A stretch of DNA of 64,000 bases. Source: Kribbella jejuensis. GTDB lineage: Bacteria > Actinomycetota > Actinomycetes > Propionibacteriales > Kribbellaceae. Below, piece after piece: positions 1 to 8,344 of the stretch (positions are counted from its first letter, which is position 1; each line of letters opens with the position of its first letter). The notes below the pieces were generated by a model. It did no database searches. It was not told the DNA's origin and saw nothing but the letters and a program-made list of their open reading frames with translations. The DNA is taken from assembly GCF_006715085.1 (NCBI RefSeq), contig NZ_VFMM01000002.1, forward strand, positions 62,001 through 126,000, given 5' to 3'. Made by a program: the position numbers and the translations under genes.

Positions 1-238
1 GCTGCAGGGTGATCTTGAGCTTCGGGTACTTCTGCGTCAGCAGGTCGATCCGCTTCTGGTACGTCGTCTTGTCGTTCTCGCCGCCCCACACCGTCATCAC
101 CAGGCCGGCGGCCTCGGCATCGCCCGAGGCGGTGGCGGTCTTGTTGTCGGATCCGCAGGCCGTCAGCGTGATGACGCCGGCCGCCAGTCCCAGTCCGAGA
201 AATCCACGCCGCCCGAGCCGGGTGCTGTCCATCGTCAT
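1..238 (-). CDS. Extracellular solute-binding lipoprotein, N-terminal fragment
   Basis: Only the first ~79 codons are inside the window; the gene runs off the left edge. The reading frame starts M-T-M-D-S-T-R-L-G-R-R, then a hydrophobic stretch ending in a lipobox (L-T-A-C, Cys at about residue 30), so the product is a Sec/Tat-exported lipoprotein with a twin-arginine-like RR before the hydrophobic core. After a short linker comes V-M-T-V-W-G-G and K-Y-P-K-L-K-I, the usual beginning of an ABC-transporter sugar-binding protein of the extracellular solute-binding family 1. The ATG at 238 is chosen because AGGAGG lies 7 bases upstream; a second ATG at 232 is less well placed. Substrate is not visible. 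Confidence 0.75.
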   Translation of the reverse strand, partial: MTMDSTRLGRRGFLGLGLAAGVITLTACGSDNKTATASGDAEAAGLVMTVWGGENDKTTYQKRIDLLTQKYPKLKITLQ

Positions 239-259
239 CGCTGACCCTCCTGCATGTTG

Positions 260-272
260 AACCCTGAGGGTT
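260..272. promoter_or_regulatory. Perfect palindrome upstream of the lipoprotein gene
   Basis: AACCCTGAGGGTT is a perfect inverted repeat with a one-base centre, 22 bases upstream of the lipoprotein ATG. A related half-site (TTCAACCC) follows directly at about 278-284. The place and symmetry suggest an operator for a regulator of the transporter; the protein that would bind is not in the window. Confidence 0.4.
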
Positions 273-432
273 TCTGTTCAACCCTGGGGGATTTGGGTGG
301 CGGTTAAACTAACCATTGGGATAACCCCTGACAAGACCTCACGCCCCGAAAACCCAAACCGTGATTCTTTGGCGCGCGGCAAGTGGACAAGATCATTGGC
401 AACTGGATGTTTTGCGCCTGTACAGTTCAGCC

Positions 433-1437
433 GTGACCGAACCTGTGATCGTGGCCGACGTCGTCCGCAGCAACTTCGTCGAAGGACACCACCGCGGCTC
501 CGTGGTCGTGACCGACCCGGACGGCACCGTCGCCTGGTCGGTCGGCGTCGTCGACGAGCCGATGTTCCCGCGCTCGTCCAACAAGCCGATGCAGGCGCTC
601 GGCATGCTCCGTAACGGGCTCCCGCTCGAAGGCAACCTGCTCGCGCTCGCCGGCGCATCCCATTCCGGCGAGCAGTTCCACCTGGACGGCGTACAGGAGA
701 TCCTCGCCAAGGCCGGGCTGGACGCGTCGGCGCTGCGTACGCCGCCGGCGTACCCGGTGGACGAGACCGCCCGGGATGCCTGGGTCCGCGCCGGTCGTAC
801 GCCGGAACGCATCGCGATGAACTGCTCCGGCAAACACGCCGCGATGATCCTCACCAGCACGCTCAAGGGCTGGCCGATCCACGACCCGGCCACCGAGAAC
901 GACCCGCATGCGCAGTGGGGCGCCGACGACTACCGCTCGCCGAACCACCCGCTGCAGCGGGAGATCCGCACCGCGATCGAGGACTCGGCCGGCGAGAAGG
1001 TGTCCCACGTCGCGGTCGACGGCTGCGGCGCCCCGATCTTCGCGATCAGCCTCGCCGGGCTGGCCCGCTCCTTCGGGCTGTTCGCAGCGGCGGCACCGGA
1101 CACGTACGAGGGCCGGGTGGCGCAGGCGTTCCGCGACTTCCCGCAGTACGCCAGCGGAAGCACCCGCGACGAGACCGAACTGATCCGCGGCGTCCCCGGC
1201 CTGTTCTGCAAGATCGGCGCGGAAGGCGTCTACGCCGCAGGCCTCGCGGACGGCCGCGGCATCGCCATCAAGATCGAAGACGGCGACAACGCCAAACGAG
1301 CCCGCCAGGTAGTCATGGCCGCCACCCTCCGCCACCTAGGCATCGGCGAGCCCGTGATCGACAAGCACATCGAGCTGCCCGTCATCGGCGGCGGTGTCCA
1401 GGTCGGCTCCACGCGCCCGAGCGCACTCTTCGCCTGA
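433..1437 (+). CDS. Asparaginase, Asparaginase_II family
   Basis: The product (334 aa from the GTG at 433) belongs to the Rhizobium etli-type asparaginase II family (PF06089), which hydrolyses L-asparagine to aspartate and ammonia in the cytoplasm and is unrelated to the E. coli AnsA/AnsB fold. Visible family signatures are S-N-K-P-M-Q near residue 47, N-C-S-G-K-H-A at about 130-136, G-C-G-A-P at about 197, and the C-terminal V-I-G-G-G. The open frame continues upstream to 361, but V-T-E-P-V-I-V-A is the natural start for this family. It is transcribed divergently from the transporter lipoprotein gene, with about 195 bp between them. No partner genes for nitrogen metabolism are nearby. Confidence 0.85.
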   Translation: MTEPVIVADVVRSNFVEGHHRGSVVVTDPDGTVAWSVGVVDEPMFPRSSNKPMQALGMLRNGLPLEGNLLALAGASHSGEQFHLDGVQEILAKAGLDASALRTPPAYPVDETARDAWVRAGRTPERIAMNCSGKHAAMILTSTLKGWPIHDPATENDPHAQWGADDYRSPNHPLQREIRTAIEDSAGEKVSHVAVDGCGAPIFAISLAGLARSFGLFAAAAPDTYEGRVAQAFRDFPQYASGSTRDETELIRGVPGLFCKIGAEGVYAAGLADGRGIAIKIEDGDNAKRARQVVMAATLRHLGIGEPVIDKHIELPVIGGGVQVGSTRPSALFA

Positions 1438-1488
1438 CCTTTCCGGAACCTTTTCGTCGCAGGACGCCGATTGGTTACCGGAGAACGT

Positions 1489-2124
1489 TCATTTTGCCCG
1501 CAGTCGATCGACCACGGGTGAGGGGAACGGGAGCGGCGTGGTGGGGGTCGGGAGGGCGTAGCCGGCGTACAGCCGGCGGCGGATTGCTTCCAGGGGGAAG
1601 GTTTGCTGGTAGATCGCCAGTTTGACCGTGATGCCCTCGAGTGTTGCTCTTAGCAACATTTCTTCGAGGGCGGGGTCGGGGGCGCCGCGGGCGGTGAAGA
1701 TGTCGCGGATGGCGTCTTCTACCTGGGAGAGGCGGTCTGACTTGGCGGTTTCGACGCGGGCGAAGACGTCGTGGGTGCTGGGCTGCATCATCAGGGTGAT
1801 GGCCAGGCGCTGGATGGGGAGCGAGCCGGCCGCGGCCATCAGGGCGCCGTCGATGATGGCGGCCAGGCGTTCGTCGGGGGTGCCGTCGATGGTCAGGATG
1901 GCGGCGATGCCGTCCAGCCAGCGGTCCAGGAGTTCGGCGGCGAGTTCTTCCTTGGTAGCGAAGTAGTACGAGACCAGGCCGCGGGATACGCCGGCCGCGG
2001 TGGTGATGTCGGAGATCGACGCGGCCTCATAGCCCTTCGCGGCGAACACCTCGAGCGCCGCGGTCAGGATGCGTTCGCGGGACCGCTCCCGCAGTTCCTG
2101 GTTCACGCTTGCCGATCGCGGCAC
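1489..2124 (-). CDS. TetR/AcrR family transcriptional regulator
   Basis: A 211-aa regulator. The N-terminal DNA-binding part reads R-E-R-I-L-T-A-A-L-E-V-F-A-A-K-G-Y followed by S-I-S-D-I-T-T-A-A-G-V-S-R-G and Y-Y-F-A-T-K-E-E-L, the canonical TetR helix-turn-helix. The C-terminal ~150 residues are the helical ligand and dimerisation domain, of TetR_C type. The frame is open for 44 codons upstream, but the GTG at 2124 has GAGGAG just before it and leaves a normal length. A 16-bp perfect palindrome lies about 115 bases upstream of the start, so autoregulation is likely. Ligand and targets are unknown; the divergent neighbour is typA. Confidence 0.85.
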   Translation of the reverse strand: MPRSASVNQELRERSRERILTAALEVFAAKGYEAASISDITTAAGVSRGLVSYYFATKEELAAELLDRWLDGIAAILTIDGTPDERLAAIIDGALMAAAGSLPIQRLAITLMMQPSTHDVFARVETAKSDRLSQVEDAIRDIFTARGAPDPALEEMLLRATLEGITVKLAIYQQTFPLEAIRRRLYAGYALPTPTTPLPFPSPVVDRLRAK

Positions 2125-2238
2125 TGACTCCTCGCAAATGGTCAGGCCCGAAGCGCCGGACAACCCCCATACCCCTGTGTGTCCGGCGCCTCCGGGCTGA
2201 CCCCCCGTGTTACGGCCCCTCCCCAGGCGCCATCTATA

Positions 2239-2254
2239 GACTGGACGTCCAGTC
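2239..2254. promoter_or_regulatory. Palindromic operator between tetR and typA
   Basis: GACTGGACGTCCAGTC is a perfect 16-bp palindrome. It lies in the divergent intergenic region, about 115 bp upstream of the TetR-family gene and about 140 bp upstream of typA. The pattern is typical of TetR operators, so it is most likely the site of the adjacent regulator. Binding is inferred from position and symmetry only. Confidence 0.6.
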
Positions 2255-2395
2255 AACCAAAGTCAAAGGCCGTCCCGTTTTCCGGACACGCGCTGTGAAC
2301 AGGTAAGATGAGGTCGCTGCGCCCTGTGTCGAGTGGCACGTGAAACCAGCCGTAGCCACCGCCTAACACTTCCGATGACTTTGGAGCGCTCCTTC

Positions 2396-4261
2396 ATGCC
2401 TGTCCGTAACGACCTGCGCAACGTCGCGATCGTGGCCCACGTCGACCACGGGAAGACCACCCTCGTGGACGCGATGCTGTGGCAGTCCGGCGCCTTCGGT
2501 GCGCACCAGCACGTGGACGAGCGGGCGATGGACTCCGGCGACCTGGAACGTGAGAAGGGCATCACGATCCTCGCCAAGAACACCGCCGTCCGGCACAAGA
2601 TGGCCAACGGCGAGCAGGTGACGATCAACATCATCGACACCCCCGGTCACGCGGACTTCGGTGGCGAGGTCGAGCGCGGTCTGTCGATGGTGGATGCGAT
2701 CGTGCTGCTGGTGGACGCCTCCGAGGGCCCGCTGCCGCAGACCCGGTTCGTGCTCCGCAAGGCGCTGGCCCGCAAGATGCCGGTGATCCTCGTGGTGAAC
2801 AAGGTGGACCGCCCGGACGCCCGGATCTCCGAGGTCGTCGACGAGACGTACGAACTGTTCCTCGATCTGCTCGACCACGACGCCGACCAGAGCGCGCTGG
2901 ACTTCCCGGTCGTGTACGCGTCGGCCCGGGCCGGCCGCGCCTCGCTGAACCAGCCGGCGGACGGCGGCCTGCCGGACTCCGAGGACCTCGAGCCGTTGTT
3001 CGAGACGATCCTCGCCAACGTTCCGGCCCCGGAGTACGTCGAGGACGCGCCGCTGCAGGCCCACGTGACAAACCTGGACGCCTCGCCGTTCCTCGGCCGC
3101 CTCGCCCTGGTCCGGGTGCACGAAGGCACGCTGAAGAAGGGCTCGCAGGTCGCGTGGTGCAAGCACGACGGCTCGATCGAGCGGGTGAAGATCACCGAAC
3201 TGCTCGTCACCGAGGCGCTCGAGCGGGTGCCCGGCGACTCGGCCGGCCCGGGCGACATCGTCGCGATCGCGGGCATCCCGGACATCATGATCGGCGACAC
3301 CCTCGCCGACCCGGAGAACCCGAAGCCGCTGCCGCTGATCACCGTCGACGAGCCGGCCATCTCGATGACGATCGGTACCAACACCTCCCCGCTGGCCGGC
3401 CGCCAGAAGGGCACCAAGGTGACCGCCCGACTGGTCAAGGACCGGCTCGACAAGGAGCTGGTCGGCAACGTGTCGATCCGGGTCCTGCCGACCGAGCGTC
3501 CCGACGCCTGGGAGGTGCAGGGCCGGGGTGAGCTCGCGCTGGCGATCCTGGTCGAACAGATGCGCCGTGAGGGCTACGAGCTGACCGTCGGCAAGCCGCA
3601 GGTGGTCACCCGGGAGATCGACGGCAAGCGGCACGAGCCGGTCGAGCGGCTGACCATCGACTGCCCCGAGGAGTACCTCGGCACCGTCACGCAGCTGCTC
3701 GCGGTCCGCAAGGGCCGGATGGAGCAGATGACCAACCACGGCACCGGCTGGGTGCGGATGGAGTTCCTGGTACCGGCGCGTGGCCTGATCGGGTTCCGTA
3801 CCGAGTTCCTCACCGACACCCGCGGTACCGGTATCGCGCACCACGTGTTCGAGGGGTACGAGCCCTGGTTCGGCGAGCTGCGCACGCGGCCGAGCGGTTC
3901 GCTGGTCGCGGACCGGGCCGGCGCCGCCACGTCGTACGCGATGATCAACCTGCAGGAGCGCGGCACGCTGTTCGTCGAGCCGACCACCGAGGTGTACGAG
4001 GGCATGATCGTCGGCGAGAACTCGCGCTCCGACGACATGGACGTCAACATCACCAAGGAAAAGAAGATGACCAACGTCCGGTCGTCGACGGCGGACGAGT
4101 TCGAGAAGCTGGTCCCGGCCCGGAAGCTGTCGCTCGAGCAGTCGCTGGAGTTCTGCCGCGAGGACGAGTGCGTCGAGGTCACGCCGGACGCGATCCGGAT
4201 GCGCAAGGTCGCGCTGACCCAGATCGAGCGCGCCAAACTCGGCCGCAAATCCAAGAGCTGA
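2396..4261 (+). CDS. typA: Translational GTPase TypA/BipA
   Basis: A 621-aa ribosome-associated GTPase of the EF-G/LepA group, involved in ribosome assembly and stress adaptation. The G1 loop (A-H-V-D-H-G-K-T-T) is at residues 12-20, G3 (D-T-P-G-H) starts at 81 and G4 (N-K-V-D) at 135, followed by the beta-barrel, EF-G III/V-like domains and the TypA-specific C-terminus with the [10 protein letters not shown] and N-L-Q-E-R-G-T-L-F blocks. The ATG at 2396 gives the conserved start [11 protein letters not shown]; the frame is open 21 codons further upstream. It appears monocistronic. Confidence 0.97.
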   Translation: MPVRNDLRNVAIVAHVDHGKTTLVDAMLWQSGAFGAHQHVDERAMDSGDLEREKGITILAKNTAVRHKMANGEQVTINIIDTPGHADFGGEVERGLSMVDAIVLLVDASEGPLPQTRFVLRKALARKMPVILVVNKVDRPDARISEVVDETYELFLDLLDHDADQSALDFPVVYASARAGRASLNQPADGGLPDSEDLEPLFETILANVPAPEYVEDAPLQAHVTNLDASPFLGRLALVRVHEGTLKKGSQVAWCKHDGSIERVKITELLVTEALERVPGDSAGPGDIVAIAGIPDIMIGDTLADPENPKPLPLITVDEPAISMTIGTNTSPLAGRQKGTKVTARLVKDRLDKELVGNVSIRVLPTERPDAWEVQGRGELALAILVEQMRREGYELTVGKPQVVTREIDGKRHEPVERLTIDCPEEYLGTVTQLLAVRKGRMEQMTNHGTGWVRMEFLVPARGLIGFRTEFLTDTRGTGIAHHVFEGYEPWFGELRTRPSGSLVADRAGAATSYAMINLQERGTLFVEPTTEVYEGMIVGENSRSDDMDVNITKEKKMTNVRSSTADEFEKLVPARKLSLEQSLEFCREDECVEVTPDAIRMRKVALTQIERAKLGRKSKS

Positions 4262-4453
4262 GACCACCAGGACACGAACCGGAAACGGTCGGTCACGGGA
4301 TGCGGCGAAGGTACATCAGGGTGTGATACACCATTCCTCGGCCGCCGGTGGGGGCCGCCCGGGGGAAAGAAAGTTTTGATTCGTTACCAACCAGACGTGA
4401 GGTAGCGACGTCTGTCTTGTGGAAGCACTCTTTGGGGGAAGGACAAGGGAATC

Positions 4454-5041
4454 ATGAGCATTCTGCGTAAGCTCGGCGCGACGCTGACGGCCGCCGCGTT
4501 CGTGGGTGTCGGGGCACTGGCGGGGACCACGGCCGAGGCCGCGCCCCAGGTGGTGAAGTCGGCGCAGAACTCCGTCACCACGCTGCCGCCGTCGGGCAAG
4601 GTGCCGACCGCGACCGCGGCGAAGACCACCGCGGCGTCGACCCGGGCGACGATGGCGAAGTACCGGCTGGACAGCCGTTGTATGACGAAGGGCCGGGTGC
4701 TGTGCATCAACAAGCACACCCGGAAGTTGGTGTACCTGGTCAACGGCAAGCCGATCCAGGTGATGGACGTCCGCTTCGGTGCGTCGAAGACCCCGACCCG
4801 CAACGGCGTCTTCAAGGTCTACCGCAAGTCGAAGAACCACGTCTCGACGCTGTACCACTCGAAGATGCCGTACGCGATGTTCTTCAGCGGCGGCCAGGCG
4901 GTGCACTACTCGTCCGACTTCCGCGCGCGCGGCTACAACGGCGCGTCGCACGGCTGCGTGAACGTCCGCGACAAGAAGAAGATCGCCTGGATGTTCGCCC
5001 GCGTGCACATCGGCGACAAGGTCGTCGTCTACAACAAGTGA
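4454..5041 (+). CDS. Secreted L,D-transpeptidase (YkuD domain), short form
   Basis: A 195-aa exported protein. A Sec signal peptide covers about residues 1-31 (ends A-E-A-A), followed by an Ala/Thr-rich linker and a YkuD catalytic domain. The active-site motif S-H-G-C-V-N-V-R is at about 165-172, with the nucleophile Cys at 168, and H-Y-S-S-D-F lies upstream as usual. The family makes 3-3 cross-links in peptidoglycan or attaches protein to it, and acts outside the membrane. AAGGACAAGGG precedes the ATG. Its C-terminal ~110 residues are closely similar to those of the longer L,D-transpeptidase at 5652-6443, so the two are paralogs that flank the macro-domain gene. Confidence 0.9.
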   Translation: MSILRKLGATLTAAAFVGVGALAGTTAEAAPQVVKSAQNSVTTLPPSGKVPTATAAKTTAASTRATMAKYRLDSRCMTKGRVLCINKHTRKLVYLVNGKPIQVMDVRFGASKTPTRNGVFKVYRKSKNHVSTLYHSKMPYAMFFSGGQAVHYSSDFRARGYNGASHGCVNVRDKKKIAWMFARVHIGDKVVVYNK

Positions 5042-5057
5042 ACTGATGCACCAGCAC

Positions 5058-5086
5058 AGCGGCCAGGGAGCTACTCCCCGGCCGCT
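5058..5086. terminator. Hairpin between convergent genes
   Basis: Arms AGCGGCC/GGCCGCT, with inner GGGAG/CTCCC around a 3-base loop. It lies just past the L,D-transpeptidase stop and overlaps the stop codon of the convergent macro-domain gene (5071-5073), so it can end transcripts from both sides. There is no T-tract, as is common in actinomycetes. Confidence 0.6.
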
Positions 5087-5574
5087 GTCGCGTTCCGGAA
5101 CGCCTTGTACAGCCTGGGTTCCACCAAGCAGAACGTCGCCTTGGACACCTTCGCCGCCGTACGACGCAACGTCTGTACGGCGATGTCCGCGGCCGACTGC
5201 GCCGGCCATCCGTAGATCCCGGCCGACACCGCGGGGAACGTCATCGTCGCGCAACCGAGCTCGTCCGCGATCCGCAAGGCGTTGCGGTAGCAGGACTCGA
5301 GCAGGGCCGGATCCCGTTGGCCCGCGGTGTAGTTCGGCCCGACGACATGGATCACGTACGACGCGGGGAGTGCGCCCGCGGTGGTCCACACCGCCGTACC
5401 GGTCGGAGTGCCGTCCGGGTACCGCTCGATCAGTTCCGCGAGGATTTCCGGGCCTCCGGCACGGTGGATCGCTCCGTCCACGCCACCGCCGCCGCGAAGG
5501 GCGTGATGGGCGGCGTTCACGATCGCGTCGGTGGGTACCGTCGTGATGTCGGCGGTGCTCAGAACAATTTCCAT
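5071..5574 (-). CDS. Macro-domain protein, probable O-acetyl-ADP-ribose deacetylase
   Basis: A 167-aa single macro domain of the MacroD/YmdB type. The ADP-ribose binding signatures are N-A-A-H-H-A-L-R-G-G-G-G-V-D-G-A-I near residues 20-36 and F-P-A-V-S-A-G-I-Y-G-W-P near 112-123. Such enzymes hydrolyse O-acetyl-ADP-ribose or remove ADP-ribose from proteins or nucleic acids in the cytoplasm. The start is set by GGAGGA seven bases before the ATG at 5574. It stands alone on the minus strand between two L,D-transpeptidase genes, and no ADP-ribosyltransferase gene is next to it, so its substrate cannot be inferred. Confidence 0.88.
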   Translation of the reverse strand: MEIVLSTADITTVPTDAIVNAAHHALRGGGGVDGAIHRAGGPEILAELIERYPDGTPTGTAVWTTAGALPASYVIHVVGPNYTAGQRDPALLESCYRNALRIADELGCATMTFPAVSAGIYGWPAQSAADIAVQTLRRTAAKVSKATFCLVEPRLYKAFRNATAAGE

Positions 5575-5651
5575 CAGCGGTTCCTCCGGTACCCTGAGGG
5601 GCCAACCGAATCGGTGGTGGGGACGTCCTACGAGTGTAGGAAGGGGATCCG

Positions 5652-6443
5652 ATGCGCGGGCTGATGGTTCGGAAGTTCGTCTCGACGCTGGCGGTGGGTG
5701 CTGCGTTCGCGGCGCTGCTGACCGCGGGAACGAGCGCGACCGCGACGACCTCCGATGTTCGCGCGACCCCGTTCGAGGTCAGCGGTGAGCTGCCGATCTA
5801 CCCGAAGGCCCTGTACAAGAACGGGTCCAGCGGAGGCGGAGTCCGCAAGGTCGAGGCCCGGCTCGTGCAGCTCAAGCTGCTCGAGAAGCGCTACCAGGAC
5901 GACGACTTCGGGACCATGACCCGGTCCGCGGTGAAGAAGTTCCAGAAGTCGAAGGGCATTCCCCCGCTCGGGTACGTCGACCAGAACACCCTGAACCAGC
6001 TGGTCAAGGTGACCCACGAGCCGACCCAGACCGAGCTGTACCCGCCGGCGCCCGTGGTCGACGGCAAGAAGCTCGACCCGCGCTGCGCGACCGGTGTGGC
6101 GCTGTGCATCGACAAGACCACCCGCAAGCTGCGGTACGTCGTCGACGGCGTCGTGAAGATGCAGATGGACGTCCGGTTCGGCGCGGTGAAGACCGCGACC
6201 CGCGAGGGCAGCTTCACCGTCGGCTGGAAGAGCCGTAACCACGTCTCGACGCTGTACGACTCGAAGATGCCGTACGCGATGTTCTTCAGCGGCGGCCAGG
6301 CGGTGCACTACTCGTCCGACTTCGCGGCCCGTGGCTACAACGGCGCATCCCACGGCTGCGTCAACGTCCGCGACCTGACCAAGATCAAGACCCTCTTCAA
6401 CGAGGTCCACGTAGGCGACAAGGTAATCGTCTACCGCTCGTAA
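5652..6443 (+). CDS. Secreted L,D-transpeptidase with peptidoglycan-binding domain
   Basis: A 263-aa exported cell-wall enzyme. Residues 1 to about 32 form a signal peptide (ends A-T-A). Residues ~45-115 are a PG_binding_1 domain with the F-G-x-M-T-R-S-A-V-K-K-F-Q motif. A YkuD catalytic domain fills ~145-263, with H-G-C-V-N-V-R-D and Cys at 236. The catalytic part is nearly the same as in the short paralog at 4454-5041, including Y-A-M-F-F-S-G-G-Q-A-V-H-Y-S-S-D-F, so one arose from the other by duplication with gain or loss of the binding domain. It starts at the ATG at 5652 with AAGGGGA upstream; an internal ATG at 5664 is a weaker alternative. Confidence 0.9.
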   Translation: MRGLMVRKFVSTLAVGAAFAALLTAGTSATATTSDVRATPFEVSGELPIYPKALYKNGSSGGGVRKVEARLVQLKLLEKRYQDDDFGTMTRSAVKKFQKSKGIPPLGYVDQNTLNQLVKVTHEPTQTELYPPAPVVDGKKLDPRCATGVALCIDKTTRKLRYVVDGVVKMQMDVRFGAVKTATREGSFTVGWKSRNHVSTLYDSKMPYAMFFSGGQAVHYSSDFAARGYNGASHGCVNVRDLTKIKTLFNEVHVGDKVIVYRS

Positions 6444-6837
6444 GCCCCGCCCAGAACAGCTGTCAGGTGCTGTGCTGTTCGGGGGAGAGCTGTCAGGTGC
6501 TGCGCTACTCGATGAGAGAGCAGTCAGGCACTACTTTGCCCGCCGTACCGCACGAGCAGCTGGCACGGGGTGCTGCGCGTACTTGTCCCATGTCCGGCTG
6601 GGCGTCTGACAGTCGACCTTCGCCCAACATCGCGTCGGCGTTCCGGACGCGCGCTGGTGATCACGCACCAGGCTGTTCTTCCGGCCGGGCGGTGCAGCAT
6701 TTGTTAGCGCTCTGTGCCGGAAGGCGCAGTCAGCTCGTCTCGGTTGGGTGCGGCACTTGTCAGCTCGTCCTCGGGAGGGTGCAGCACCTGTCAGCTCGTT
6801 CCTCGGCAGGTGCAGTACCTGGCAGCTTTTGACGTGC
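6444..6837. repeat. Non-coding region with degenerate ~31-bp direct and inverted repeats
   Basis: About 390 bp without a convincing gene. The right part (about 6690-6835) holds roughly five imperfect tandem units of ~31 bp built on GGTGCAGCACCTGTCAGCTCG; the two best units are at about 6748-6778 and 6779-6809. The left part (6457-6535) holds two or three copies of the same motif in inverted orientation. The clearest inverted pair is 6487-6503 against 6781-6797, with 16 of 17 matches. Open frames here are short, lack ribosome binding sites and follow the GC pattern. Function is unknown; a long-range stem in a 3' transcript region of the L,D-transpeptidase gene is possible. Confidence 0.65.
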
Positions 6838-7182
6838 TCAGAGGGGGCGGGGGCCCCGGCGGCGGCGGATTGCGCCCCAGCCGCCGCGGCCTCGGCCGGT
6901 GGCGGCACGGAGGGCCGGGCGGGCGTCGACCAGGTAGACGGCCGACGCGACGATGCCGATCAGGCCGAAGAAGCTCAGCCAGCCCTGGAACACCTGGCTG
7001 AGCGCGAACACGGCCAGGATCAGTACCCAGCCGGGCTTGGTCAGCTTGTCGGCCGCGATGAACACCGCGCGTGGCCGGACCAGTGCATCGGCGAGCGCGA
7101 TCAGCTTGATGGCCATCAGGACCCACCAGATCACCGACAGCGGATCTGTGAATCCGGGGATCAGGCTTTGCCAGATGCTCAT
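6838..7182 (-). CDS. DUF2516 family membrane protein
   Basis: A 114-aa small integral membrane protein. The order is a short N-terminus, an amphipathic/hydrophobic segment (about 15-35), a conserved K-L-I-A-L-A-D-A-L-V-R-P block, then two transmembrane helices (about 50-70 and 73-90) and a basic, Arg/Gly-rich cytoplasmic tail. This layout matches the actinobacterial DUF2516 family, whose function is unknown. It lies downstream of the XRE/HbhA-like pair on the same strand, about 100 bp away, and may be co-transcribed with them. In mycobacteria and relatives similar genes also lie near HbhA and an XRE-type regulator (recalled context, not checked). Confidence 0.75.
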   Translation of the reverse strand: MSIWQSLIPGFTDPLSVIWWVLMAIKLIALADALVRPRAVFIAADKLTKPGWVLILAVFALSQVFQGWLSFFGLIGIVASAVYLVDARPALRAATGRGRGGWGAIRRRRGPRPL

Positions 7183-7283
7183 GTTACGAGCCTAACCGAC
7201 AGCCGGGCGGCCCACCTCTACTCGAGCGCAGCGGGGGACCGCCCGGCGTCAGGATTCACCGCGAAGTGGGTGAATCGTCACAC

Positions 7284-7817
7284 TCAGTCGCCGATCTTGT
7301 CGGCGGCGGACTCGGCGGCCTTGGTCGCGGCCTTCGCGGTCTTGCGGGCGCTGGTCGCGGTCGCCTTCACGTTGCGCGATGCGGCCTGCGCGGTCTTCTT
7401 GGCGCTGGTGCGCGTGGCCTTCGCCTTGCTCACCGTGGTCTTCGCGGTGGCCACCAGGTCCTCGGTGGCCTGCTGGTGGCGGATCCGCTCGACCAGCTCC
7501 TTGCCGCGGCCGGCCAGGTCCTCGTAGGTCTCCTCGGCCTGGCCGAGTACGACGGTCAGACCGGCCTGTGCGGTCTTCGGCAGCTCGCGGAGCTTCGCCG
7601 GGGCGGTACGGGCGTCGGCGACGATCGCCTCGAAGCGCTTGGTCAGCTCGGACTGCGCCTTGGTGAGCTCCTTGGTGAGCTCGGCCTGCAGCGTCTTCTG
7701 GTCGAGCTTCGCGAACCGGGCGGTCACGTCCACGCCGACGGCGCGGACCTTCTCGACCGCGAGGTCGCCGGCGCCGGCGATCGCGTAGAAGGGGGTAACG
7801 GGCGTACGGGTAGCCAT
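7284..7817 (-). CDS. Heparin-binding hemagglutinin-like coiled-coil protein
   Basis: A 177-aa protein. Residues ~10-115 are predicted long helices (E-K-V-R-A-V-G-V-D-V, Q-A-E-L-T-K-E-L-T-K-A-Q). The C-terminal ~60 residues are Lys/Ala-rich repeats of the A-x-K-K-T-A type, the layout of mycobacterial HbhA. HbhA is a surface adhesin and in some species associates with lipid inclusions; the Lys-rich tail binds polyanions. The ATG at 7817 is chosen because GAGGAG precedes it and the frame upstream lies inside the neighbouring gene. It follows the XRE regulator gene by 22 bases and is probably co-transcribed with it. Confidence 0.75.
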   Translation of the reverse strand: MATRTPVTPFYAIAGAGDLAVEKVRAVGVDVTARFAKLDQKTLQAELTKELTKAQSELTKRFEAIVADARTAPAKLRELPKTAQAGLTVVLGQAEETYEDLAGRGKELVERIRHQQATEDLVATAKTTVSKAKATRTSAKKTAQAASRNVKATATSARKTAKAATKAAESAADKIGD

Positions 7818-7839
7818 CAGGCTGCTCCTCGGGGTGTTG

Positions 7840-8229
7840 TCAGTCGTCAGCAGGTGGGGTGTTCTCGCGGACGAACGACGCGTACACGTCCAGCAGCACA
7901 CGCTTCTGCCGCTCGTTCAACGCCGGGTCGAGCAGGACGGCGTCGACCACACCGGAGGGCTGCTTGCCCTCCTGGTTCTCGTCCGGATCGAGAATGCCGG
8001 CCCGTACGTACAGGGTCTCCGCGGAGATCCGCAACGCCTTCGCGAGCTGCTGCAGCACATCGGCCGACGGTTTCCGCAGGCCGCGCTCGATCTGGCTGAG
8101 GTACGGGTTCGACACTCCGGCCAGGTCGGACAACTGCCGCAGCGACAACTGTGCGTGCCGCCGCTGCTCGGCGAGGTACTCCCCAAGGGAGCCCACCGCC
8201 CCAGCTGCCCGATCACTCAACCTGGCCAC
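7840..8229 (-). CDS. XRE-family helix-turn-helix regulator
   Basis: A 129-aa protein with a Cro/C1-type helix-turn-helix at about residues 15-70 (L-S-L-R-Q-L-S-D-L-A-G-V-S-N-P-Y-L-S-Q-I-E-R-G) and a short C-terminal helical extension ending T-P-P-A-D-D. It resembles the regulator that stands before hbhA in mycobacteria, and here it also heads the HbhA-like gene. A 16-bp perfect palindrome 22 bases upstream of its start suggests autoregulation and could also affect the divergent methylase gene at 8345. Confidence 0.85.
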   Translation of the reverse strand: MARLSDRAAGAVGSLGEYLAEQRRHAQLSLRQLSDLAGVSNPYLSQIERGLRKPSADVLQQLAKALRISAETLYVRAGILDPDENQEGKQPSGVVDAVLLDPALNERQKRVLLDVYASFVRENTPPADD

Positions 8230-8250
8230 GCCCCCAGTCTGCTAGCAACT

Positions 8251-8266
8251 GCTTGCAATTGCAAGC
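8251..8266. promoter_or_regulatory. Palindromic operator between XRE gene and methylase gene
   Basis: GCTTGCAATTGCAAGC is a perfect 16-bp palindrome in the 115-bp divergent region. A further half-site (TAGCAACT) lies next to it on the XRE side. It is the obvious candidate site for the XRE regulator encoded 22 bases away. Confidence 0.6.
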
Positions 8267-8344
8267 ACGCGCCTGGTGACTCGGCTCACGCCTACGGAAA
8301 TAGTGAGATGATCACCCGACGGAGAACCGCCTGGGGAGGGCTTT

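Noticed and set aside
2363..4267. 634-aa open frame antisense to typA
   Set aside because: Shadow of a GC-rich gene; His/Asp/Arg-rich text without domains, while the plus strand encodes a complete TypA.
6457..6835. Possible CRISPR array
   Set aside because: Units are imperfect, adjoin without unique spacers and occur in both orientations; no cas genes are present.
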